A DNA stretch of 15,167 nt from Pholiota molesta (Eukaryota > Basidiomycota > Agaricomycetes > Agaricales > Strophariaceae), in assembly GCA_014925825.1 (NCBI GenBank), contig JACGCK010000554.1:1-15167 (forward strand), read 5' to 3'. Below, one piece after another: positions 8,319-15,167 of this stretch. The first letter of the stretch is position 1. Each line of letters starts with the position of its first letter. The notes beneath the pieces are model-generated. The model did not search any database. It saw only the letters and a list, made by a program, of their open reading frames with translations, and was not told the DNA's origin. The position numbers and the translations under genes are program-made.

Positions 8319-8691
8319 GGGCATACAATTTCAGGTCTGCAGCGGCTCGTGATCACGACAGCGCCAATACCTTCGGTGCGCTCTCTTTGTTTGACGTATT
8401 TTCTTTGCGTTCATCGAGGATATACTAAACGACTTTCCATTCAAACTGTTCAGCCTTTCCGCAGGACAACGGACACCCACCTATGTACCTGGAATCCCCA
8501 ATGAAGTACATTATTCGAGAATAAAACAATAAATACCATTAAGAGGAGAGGAATAATGTAAAGCATTGATCTACAGGGAGACTTTAAGTTACAAGATATA
8601 AACGATAACCAACATAATCTACGTGTCCGGTGCAAAACATCTTAGGTCTGAAATATGCTTCACCACAGGATGATGTCACTCAACGACCCAC
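8319..8691. other. No gene recognised
   Basis: Open frames are short (70 residues at most) and show no recognisable motif. No repeat shared with the rest of the window was seen. Confidence 0.45.
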
Positions 8692-8866
8692 CTAACAGAG
8701 ACGCCGCTCCCGCGGCCCCAAAAGAAAAAATAGGTAAATACATAACAGCTTAACCGAAGCAACACGCCTCTTCTCTTTGTGATTCAGAAATGGTTGGAGG
8801 AACAAGAAGAGGAGGGGTGTCATGTGATTAATTGCACTGTGCGGCGGACGCTACAATTAAAATGAC
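8692..8866 (+). mobile_element. Short copy of the GC-rich-head / palindrome-tail element
   Basis: Starts CACCTAACAGAGACGCCGCT, continues CCCGCGGCCCCAAAAG, and ends at the palindrome (8830-8858) preceded by GTCATGTGATT. The order is the same as in the 376-bp repeats (GC-rich head, variable middle, GTCA(C/T)GTGA(C/T)T, palindrome) but the middle is shorter and diverged. It defines a dispersed non-autonomous family of about 170-310 bp independent of the direct-repeat pair. Confidence 0.65.
8830..8858. repeat. Palindrome copy 8
   Basis: 29-bp copy with left arm AATTGCACTGTGCG and right arm CGGACGCTACAATT around a central G. Confidence 0.7.
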
Positions 8867-8941
8867 TGGACTTCATAGACGCAACGTAGCGGGACAAAGC
8901 AATTAAATTTGTGATCGGCCCTTGCCAAAGAGACTACCATC

Positions 8942-9230
8942 TTATTCCTTCATCGCAGCGCGCGCGTCTGCAAGTTCTTGCTTGCAGGCTGCTAAATCCC
9001 GAATGAGACGATACGTCGCAAGGGCGTCAAAATGTTGCCACTCGTCGGCTTCCTCCATTGCTTCAACAGCGATGGCCATTTGACTATAGAAGCTATCATC
9101 CCTAAACGGACGAATTTCTTCCGGGGCTGCCTTCTGGAGCTCCTGGTAGGCGCTGGAGAGCTTCTTGTAGGTGTTCTTGGCGGAGGCCAGCGATACAATG
9201 GCGGGCTGAGGAACGCCGGAAGGAACACCT
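8942..9230 (-). CDS. Last exon of an unidentified helical protein (5' part not found)
   Basis: The minus-strand frame ends at TAA 8942-8944. It reads SLASAKNTYKKLSSAYQELQ, APEEIRPFRDDSFYSQMAIA, EEADEWQHFDALATYRLIRD and LAACKQELADARAAMKE. This is a strongly amphipathic, Glu/Ala/Lys/Gln-rich, coiled-coil-like C-terminus, quite unlike chance translation. The exon most likely begins after an acceptor at 9231-9232 (CTTTTAG), preceded by a possible branch site CTGAC and a long T-rich tract. An alternative acceptor lies slightly downstream (CCTCAG). Upstream, a phase-compatible donor (GTAACC, about 9416) exists, but that intron would be about 185 nt, longer than usual here. The arm of a fold-back element starts at about 9485, so the gene may be interrupted. 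Family not recognised. Confidence 0.5.
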
Positions 9231-9484
9231 CTAAAAGTTCTTCCATGTCAGGATCTCGGTCAATGGGGTCAGAAAAGTAAAAATAAATAAATAAAAACAA
9301 AAATAAAACAGAGAACGAGGTGCACCGGCTCATTACTGTCATTGTTGAGGATATTTCAAGCCCAAAGAATTCTTCTTCCATATACACCTTCATCTACATT
9401 TGTTCTTGCAAGGTTACCTACGCAAGTCAAGGCTGATAAGACAAATATAGGCCACCGGCGAACATACGCATCATGCGCGCGCAA

Positions 9485-9705
9485 ATCATCTATGACGCGC
9501 CCGGCCCTGCTTCCAAAGACATCGGCAACGACATTAAACACGCTTGTAAGGTCGACAGAGTGCTGTTTTATTTTATATAGTTTACAGTACATAGTATTTA
9601 GCTATCTACGATGGTCCGAAGGGTGTTCGCATGAGCTGAGTCCAATTGGCGCGCGCGCGGACATTCGCGCGCACGTGGGAATAATGTTACGTTTGGTCAG
9701 TCATA
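9485..9705. mobile_element. Single arm of the fold-back element family
   Basis: Same orientation as the right arm at 8093-8312: CGCGCCCGGC, CATCGGCAACGACAT, TGTTTTATTTTATA, ACAGTACATAGTATTTAGC and CGAAGGGT, ending near GTCATA at 9705. No matching left arm is present. It keeps the GC-alternating segment (CGCGCGCGCGGACATTCGCG) found in the left arm but deleted from the right arm. No clear target duplication was seen. Confidence 0.7.
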
Positions 9706-9891
9706 GCTTTCGGGGTCGCATCGCGCGTTCACTGGCTTCTCTCAACTCAGGCACTGGGAAGAGAACGGAGAAATACAGTGTCTAATAAATTGTCTTCGAC
9801 TTTAACCTTGTGCGTTATTGATCGAAGGCAGCGGTGATGAGGTTGTGGCCTAGCGCATTGAAAATAAGACCCGCGCTTGCCATGTCAGCCA

Positions 9892-9898
9892 TATTTAA
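9892..9898 (+). promoter_or_regulatory. TATA-like box of the TET/JBP gene
   Basis: CATATTTAACG at 9889-9900, followed by a pyrimidine-rich tract (CCCTCTCTCTCTTCCACCC, about 9932-9950) and the ATG at 9969, 71-77 nt downstream. This spacing matches that of the two minus-strand genes and favours ATG 9969 over the in-frame ATG at 9882, which lies upstream of this box. Confidence 0.5.
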
Positions 9899-9968
9899 CG
9901 AACGGGCTTGCACAGTTTTTCCTACCGCTTCGTCCCTCTCTCTCTTCCACCCTACCTTACCTTCACGT

Positions 9969-12119
9969 ATGGTGGCACCGGGGGGTAAAGGTCAAGCTCT
10001 CCCCGCTCGTCCTAGCGGGCTTCCTCAGATGTATGAAATGACTCCACCGCACCCCAAACGCAGCGTCCTCCGGAAGGAGAAGGCCGTACCTATTACTACC
10101 TACAAGATATCTCGTGCATTGGGATGACAGCCGCATTGCAGACTGAAGTAAACACTCCCATTTTATACGGGTCGAAGGAAGAGGCTATCGCGGCGGGTAC
10201 GTACTTGGCAGGCCTGCTGTGGGTCCATCTGTTATAACCCCAAATAGGTTTCCTCGCACTTCATGATGGCGATCATGTCTTTTCCCGTCCCTGCGACGGA
10301 CGTGCTAGCGGGGAGGATGACGTATTGGTACTTGCGGTGTTTGGCAGGTACGTCCATCGCTGTGGGTAGACTCTCTCCTTGTTGAAGACGCCATAGTCAG
10401 TTACTCTCGCAAGAGCTCACCGACGAGCTCGAGCGCGTCGTCAACATCCTTCTGGGTCCTGTTTCTACACGGGATGTCCCTTCTGGCGGTACAGATTTTG
10501 AGCGCAGTCAGCCGTCCAGAGTGCTTGGTCATCGGTGCTATGCATTTGGAACATCCTATGTAGCCGCAAAGGCTCTCTGTGCGCCGTGCGCGGACGGACA
10601 GGTTTCGAAAGTGTCCTCTGATGTGCTAAAGATGAGACAGGATCTGCTGAAGGTCTCGAGCTTCTTCCGTGCAGGTCTCTTTCTGTTCTAACGTATCGGT
10701 GACTAGATCACAGCCAAGATAGCCAGAAACAACATGGCGTATGCCCCCCCTGAGATTATGGAGCATCTTAGTATCCAAGCGGATCTGGTCAATATACCGA
10801 TGGTTGGCGATTATGGCAACGTCGCCTTCCCATCAAACCAGCTGAATTTTTCAGAGATATACCCTGCCAATAAGGGTGCGTTTCATGTCGCTATAATGTC
10901 TTATCTTCTGTGTGTCCATCAGCGTCGATGTCAGTGGGGTCCATGGCAGACGACATGGGCCAGTTCGGTGAGAAACATCGCGATAAGCGGGATGCCCCTG
11001 CTTTTTTTACCCATATCACCACAACGGGCGACGTCGAAGGTCACTATGATATGGGGCGGTTCTTCATCGTGTATCCAGGTGTGTTTGTCTGCCTGCGAAA
11101 AAATACATCGTTGCTGTTTTCGGGCCTCCGCCAGCATGGAAGTACTTCCGTTCTAGCACCCGCAGATGTGTCTGTCGAGAACCTTAAGCGCCGGGGACGT
11201 GTCTCCCTCGTTTCCTATGCCACAAACGGCAGCTGCAGCACCGAGCAACGGTTTGCGCTGGCAGCGATCCCCAGCGGGAAAACTAAAAACGCACTGTTGA
11301 CATTGCCGCCAGAGTTCAGTGCAGAAAGGTGTGGCAATAACGGTTCCTTTCGCCGGAATGCTACTTGACTTTGCTTCCAGCAACGCAAGCGTCACTTGCA
11401 GGCGTGCCACGTTCGCAAGAGATGGTCATATCATTCTGGGGCCAGAAGCACACATGCGGTTCATGGCACGGTCGTTACTCAACCTCACCCTTGGCGTTAT
11501 GCGCCAGTTGGACCCTTCTGTGGGCGCACAGGTCAACTCTGACACCTTCCTCAGTGCCTTTAGCTATGACGAAGGTGCTGGCCACACCCGTCAAAGTCTA
11601 CCTCCGTGGGTGAACGGACCGGGCTGGCGTCCATCTTCTGCTCCTTCATCCTCCCATAGCTCGTCCCAGTCTCCACGTGGCGAACAGGGATCGCTCCTGA
11701 CCTATGCTTTGCCTGACGCATGGACCTTTCCTGCCGAGCTTGAGCATGCAGTCCCGCTCGTTTCCCAGCACGAGCACGTGTTGCCTGCTGCGCGCGCCCG
11801 CTGGGAGTTGTTCGCGAAGACTTACAGCGCTCATATTCCTTGGCTGGGTGCTAATAGGCAAGAGGTGATATTCCCTAAACCTGTCTCTAAACAGGGTATG
11901 ATGCTTTGTCCCACTTCTATGGCTGTCGCTCACCTGGCTTGACAAACAGGATCCAAGGCAGATCCTCTGAACCCAGGGCAAAAGAGGAAGCGCGCGCAGA
12001 GTAAGTTATACTCCTTATCTTTTCTTGTCCCAAAATAACACCTTTCAAGATACCGATTTATGACGACAGAAAGGCCGCCCAAGAGAAAAGCCGCCCCAAG
12101 GTTCGATCTAAACAGTTGA
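9969..12119 (+). CDS. TET/JBP-family 2-oxoglutarate/Fe(II) dioxygenase (predicted 5-methylcytosine oxidase), nine exons
   Basis: Predicted to oxidise the methyl group of 5-methylcytosine in nuclear DNA; a Coprinopsis cinerea homologue does this in vitro. Exons: 9969-10085, 10142-10196, 10248-10347, 10397-10652, 10707-10875, 10923-11250, 11315-11895, 11950-12000, 12070-12119 (568 residues, all phases agree). Most introns are GT-AG with CAG, TAG or ATAG ends. Residues 47-80 (YGSKEEAIAAGFLALHDGDH, LVLAVFGS) form the N-terminal module. APPEIMEHLSIQADLVNIP at about 189-207 precedes the catalytic core. FGEKHRDKRD gives HxD ligands H251 and D253. MGRFFIVYPG follows, then FSGLRQHG with distal H304, then RVSLVSY with R325 for 2-oxoglutarate, equivalent to RISLVFY in animal TETs. 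The tail is basic (QKRKRAQKRPPKRKAAPR), suggesting nuclear import. Spacing H251 to H304 is normal for the family. The weak point is the exon 6/7 join (11251-11314, ending GAG), which could instead be a frameshift. Basidiomycete TET/JBP genes are often linked to KDZ transposons; no KDZ transposase is visible here. Start chosen from promoter layout. Confidence 0.85.
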
Positions 12120-12415
12120 TCACCATCGACATGCAGAAACCCTGGAACGGCTATGGTATCAGCGATTCAGCAGACACAGATTAATATGCACGCTGTTGTC
12201 TCGTTGGCATGGAAGGGTACTTGTTATTCGTACAGTTAATGTATCCTGGCCTTGCCAATGTGATGGAGGTGGTCGTGAAATAGGCGCTATAACAGCATGC
12301 TGAGAAGCGGGAATCGTAAGGGTTCATTCAACATCCTCTTGTCATTGCACGCGACGTAAGTTGGTCTTGTCATTCTCCGCAGTCGTAACATCAATTGGAC
12401 ATTCTCAGCATATTT

Positions 12416-12444
12416 AATTGCACTGTCCGGCGGACGGTGCAATT
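12416..12444. repeat. Palindrome copy 9 (best symmetry)
   Basis: Left arm AATTGCACTGTCCG, centre G, right arm CGGACGGTGCAATT: one mismatch in 14 pairs. Adding the flanking TTA and TAA lengthens the symmetry to 16 pairs. It stands alone here, about 300 bp downstream of the TET/JBP stop, without the GC-rich head seen at the other late copies. Confidence 0.75.
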
Positions 12445-12862
12445 AATCCACGATGTTGGAGCGAGCGAGCTGCCATCAGTATGAGCATCGTGCGCAGCCG
12501 AGGTCCCAGTAACGGAGCTGAGCTCGGGATCGAGGTGGAAAGTCACTGGTTTTGAAGATTCCACTTCCAATTGGGCTGCATGCGGGATGGGGGTGCACAT
12601 GAAGAGACCGTGGTTGCAATCATGTATGTTCAATGTAACGAAAGCGAGACACATGCGTCATACTGTCTTTCGCCTATATATGAAAAGATAAAACCCGAAC
12701 AAGAAAAGGAAACCCCCTATAAAGGAAGAAAGAAAAGACCCTAAAGCGAAGCAGAAAACAAAAACTGATCTCCAAGTCTGTAATGTCGTCGCAGGCGGAG
12801 CTCTTGCGGCGTGCGATAGCGAGCAAGCTATGGTGACCGTAATTCGCTTCGGTGATTCTCAA

Positions 12863-12888
12863 TTTTTTTTTTTTTTTTTTTTTTTTTT
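12863..12888. repeat. T26 homopolymer (A26 on the minus strand)
   Basis: Uninterrupted run of 26 T. On the minus strand it is a poly(A) that could be the tail of a retroposed copy whose body would lie at 12889 and above. No flanking target duplication or recognisable body was found, so a simple homopolymer is equally possible. Confidence 0.6.
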
Positions 12889-13179
12889 GAAGAAGGCTTG
12901 GTGCGACGGCATGTTGCAGAGAGGGAGGCAGGATCGTGGGGTTGAAGGAAATTATTTGCAAGATGCAATAGGACGTACTATTCATGTTCTGAGCTCGGAG
13001 TAACAAAAAGATGGCAGTACTAACTATTAGCTGTATAGCCACCGCCTAGATGCCAAAGATCACTTGTCCTGGTTTCAACAATGGGAGCCGCTGCCAAAGG
13101 TGTGGTCGAACCCTAAGCCTGAAATCACGCTACTTAGGTTGATTCCAAAAAGACCAAGAACAAAACATAATATTATAAA

Positions 13180-13201
13180 CTAACTGCTAATAAGCAGTTA
13201 G
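13180..13201. repeat. Perfect 9-bp hairpin
   Basis: CTAACTGCT, loop AATA, AGCAGTTAG. It lies about 100 bp beyond the stop of the minus-strand gene ending at 13298, so it would fall in or just past its 3' untranslated region. Function unknown. Confidence 0.6.
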
Positions 13202-13297
13202 CTGCAGGATGCAACATTCTAACAACGTGTAAAATAAAAAAATGTTCGAAGGGCCCAAGTGTGCGCGTCACGAAAATTCCAACTACAGGCGCAACCT

Positions 13298-14280
13298 TCA
13301 CTCATCCATGCGACCCGCTTCCTCTTGCTTGATTTCCCACTTTTCGTCGTCGCTTTCCACCTTGACCATTCCATACTTGTCCTCAGAATCGGACGATGCG
13401 TAAAAACTGGTCTCGGCGGATGATGTGAGCCCATGGCAAGGCTTGGAATCGATCTGGTTGCGCACATGACCAGGCGCAACGTCGAACTGGGACGCAGGGA
13501 TGCCATCGAGTTGGCCATCTCTGAAAGGCTGGGCGCGTCTACACTCGTCGATGGCGTGCGCGGCAGAGAAGGTGTTTTGGGGAATGTAGAGCCCTTTGTG
13601 CTCGTCGATGTATATGCCTTGGGCGTTGCGGACCATAACTGGGGATCAATTAGAAAGAGAACCGACGGACAACGATACACTCACCTGAGGCGGGGTCGGT
13701 GGTTGTAAAGCCCTCCGCCGGAACGAAGTGGATGATGAACGGCTTCTTGACAACGGGAGCCGAGGAAGGCGATGACTGCTCATGCAGGAACCAGAAGACG
13801 TTGGTCTCCCGAAGTCGCGGAGCAGGCGCATTGAGGGGAAAGAAATCGTCGTTGCACCAGAAAGAGGCGCGGTGGTCCTATAGTATATACAAAATCAGTA
13901 ACAAGGAAAAAAACGACAGGACAATACGCACTACGCTGCGGGTAAGATGCTCCAAATACCAAGGGGCCTTCTCGTGGACCTTGCGAATCTCCGGGTGTTG
14001 ATCCAACAGTCGAGACATCGAATAGCAGAAGCGTGCCACTTGTTCGCAGTAGTACATTGAGCAAGGATTGGAAATCACCCAGGCGGACTGAATGGTAATC
14101 AGATTTGATAGATGCTGACGTATCGATAAAGGACACTTACCAAGACGGGGGGAACTATGTTCAGCGCATGAAGGGCGTCGCGTTTTTGGGGGACTGATCG
14201 TTGAAACCGGCGACGGCCTTCCTCAGAACGCTTCGAAGCGGGGCGGCGTAGACAGTCTGAAGGTTCACGGTATGAGACAT
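13298..14280 (-). pseudogene. Four-exon gene of unknown function with one homopolymer frameshift
   Basis: Minus strand, ATG 14280 to TGA 13298-13300. Exons 14141-14280, 13932-14087, 13685-13877 and 13298-13638; introns 53, 54 and 46 nt with GTAAGT/CAG, GTGCGT/TAG and GTGAGT/CAG, phases 0, 0 and 1, all consistent. The product is about 276 residues. The N-terminus is MSHTVNLQTVYAAPLRSVLR, then SMYYCEQVARFCYSMSRLLD and EKAPWYLEHL. The middle has DHRASFWCNDDFFPLN and PFIIHFVPAEGFTT. The C-terminus ends in an acidic, lysine-rich tail (SDSEDKYGMVKVESDDEKWE). No signal peptide or membrane segment. In exon 1 the frame breaks at CCCCCAAAAA (about 14178-14187): as written it stops after 39 codons, while one extra base restores KRDALHALNIVPPVL and the splice phase. 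Since everything else is intact, this may be a sequencing error or a very young mutation. No family is recognised. Confidence 0.65.
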
Positions 14281-14354
14281 CAGAGTAGAGGGCGATTAGA
14301 GAGCAGCGAAAGAAAAGGAAAAAAGAAAGAAATAATGAAGTAAGCCCTCACGCT

Positions 14355-14362
14355 CTTAAATA
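14355..14362 (-). promoter_or_regulatory. TATA-like box of the 14280 gene
   Basis: Minus strand reads GTATTTAAGAG, 75 nt before the ATG at 14280, followed by a pyrimidine-rich leader (TTTCTTTCTTTTTTCC on the minus strand). Confidence 0.5.
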
Positions 14363-15135
14363 CACAGGAAATTGGGCGATCACTTCCATGGATGACTACT
14401 GAACTTCAATGACAGTAGCGATGCCAAACATCGAGGCTTGCAGTTAATCGTTCTCATTTGGTATATCGAAAGCTAAAGGGAGGTGATCTCCTTGAGACAC
14501 ATATTGTAATTTCCCCGGATCCGGGCTTCTACGAGTCATAGCGAGTTAAAGAAGCTGGAAACAAGGTGTGAAGAAGACGAAGAAGTACGCTAAAAATAGA
14601 AATTCCCTCAACACGGCCGTAGAACAGAATCGAACAGCTAGCCAGGACGGGACTTACCTGGCCTCGTACAGCAGAGCAACGATCATACAAAAACGAGAGG
14701 ATTGATACCCGTATTGTATAGGGTTAGAGAGTGCTTGAGCATGAGCGAGGCGCTGAGATACCGTTACTATGTCTGAAAACAAGCTTTAGAAGCACGGACA
14801 AACTCGGAATACTAAACAAATTCATTCAGAAAAGGATATCTAACGTCGCAAATCTAAGCGCGGTGTGAGCCTCGTGTGCATAATAGAACATGCAAAAGAA
14901 AGGCAATAACGCAACCGTATAACGTCCAGGGGATTATCCGCGGGGCCCGAAGATCTGTCGGTGCTGGATGGCTATACCAATATTGTACATTTGAAACGCC
15001 TGGAGATAATAGTAAAGTTCGAAGTCTTTTCCAGCGGTAGTGGGCGTTCAACTGCAAACGTGGAAACCATTGAACACTGACAGTCGATACGTACCTATAA
15101 GCGCGCGCGTAACTATTTCACGGAACGGACACTCA
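14363..15135. other. No gene or repeat recognised
   Basis: Short, motif-free open frames only. The longest (67 codons, minus, 14854-15057) has no recognisable feature. Confidence 0.45.
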
Positions 15136-15167
15136 TTAGGATCTAGAACATATGACTAGATCTAATC
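15136..15167. repeat. Imperfect inverted repeat at the window edge
   Basis: ATTAGGATCTAG ... CTAGATCTAAT around a 9-nt spacer, one base longer in the left arm. It may extend past the window end. Confidence 0.5.

Larger units (their letters stand above)
12120..13297. other. Intergenic region between two convergent genes
   Basis: Contains palindrome copy 9, a T26 tract and a 9-bp hairpin. A minus-strand frame at 12391-12654 has fairly normal amino-acid composition, but its end runs through the palindrome and it shows no motif. I see no supported gene. Confidence 0.5.

Noticed and set aside
9882..9968. Upstream in-frame ATG for the TET/JBP gene
   Set aside because: It lies upstream of the TATA-like box and would translate the pyrimidine tract that normally precedes a fungal start; ATG 9969 fits the promoter spacing.
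12391..12654. 87-codon minus-strand frame
   Set aside because: The composition is plausible, but there is no motif, no supported splice context, and its end translates the 29-bp palindrome.
7087..13138. Shared 12-mer CGCTACTTAGGT near 7087 and 13127
   Set aside because: Similarity does not extend beyond the short string; likely chance in 15 kb or too little to call a repeat.
14475..14495. GGGAGGTGATCTCC short inverted repeat
   Set aside because: Too short and isolated to support a function; the resemblance to a ribosome-binding sequence is meaningless in a fungal genome.

Overview
The window looks like a repeat-rich stretch of a basidiomycete (probably Agaricomycete) genome. Introns are short (about 46-69 nt) and interrupt most genes. 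There is a TET/JBP-type 2-oxoglutarate dioxygenase gene of the kind expanded in mushrooms, and a degraded OrsD/DUF3505-like zinc-finger gene, a family abundant in basidiomycetes. No bacterial operon signals, rRNA, tRNA or CRISPR arrays were seen. Family names rest on motif recognition by eye; no database was searched.

Layout. 1-1044 (minus): 5' part of a zinc-finger gene broken by several frameshifts, running off the left edge, with a TATA box at 1117-1124. 1186-2281: decaying tandem units built around a 29-bp imperfect palindrome. 2447-4830: two almost identical 376-bp direct repeats, in LTR-like arrangement, around 1.6 kb that itself holds a 151-bp perfect duplication. 4831-5150: C-terminal end of an unidentified, frameshifted gene. 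5641-5817: probable Ty1/copia RNase H scrap, followed by a 26-bp x 3 tandem repeat. 6086-6484 (minus): 5' two exons of an unknown gene, with a diverged 233-bp tandem duplication just upstream. 7561-8312: a fold-back element with about 220-bp inverted arms and a 6-bp flanking duplication. 8692-8866: another copy of the GC-rich/palindrome element. 8942-9230 (minus): last exon of an unknown helical protein. 9485-9705: a single arm of the fold-back family.

The right third holds two well-structured genes that converge. 9969-12119 (plus) is a nine-exon TET/JBP dioxygenase of about 568 residues. It has the HxD...H iron ligands, the 2OG-binding arginine and a basic tail that could localise it to the nucleus. 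Its predicted activity is oxidation of 5-methylcytosine in DNA. 13298-14280 (minus) is a four-exon gene of unknown function whose only visible defect is a 1-nt frameshift in a C5A5 run. Between them lie a ninth copy of the palindrome and a T26 tract. The last 800 bases have no recognisable gene.

The two most notable things are the apparently complete DNA-oxidase gene embedded among mobile-element debris, and the 29-30 bp palindrome that recurs nine times in different repeat contexts across 11 kb.
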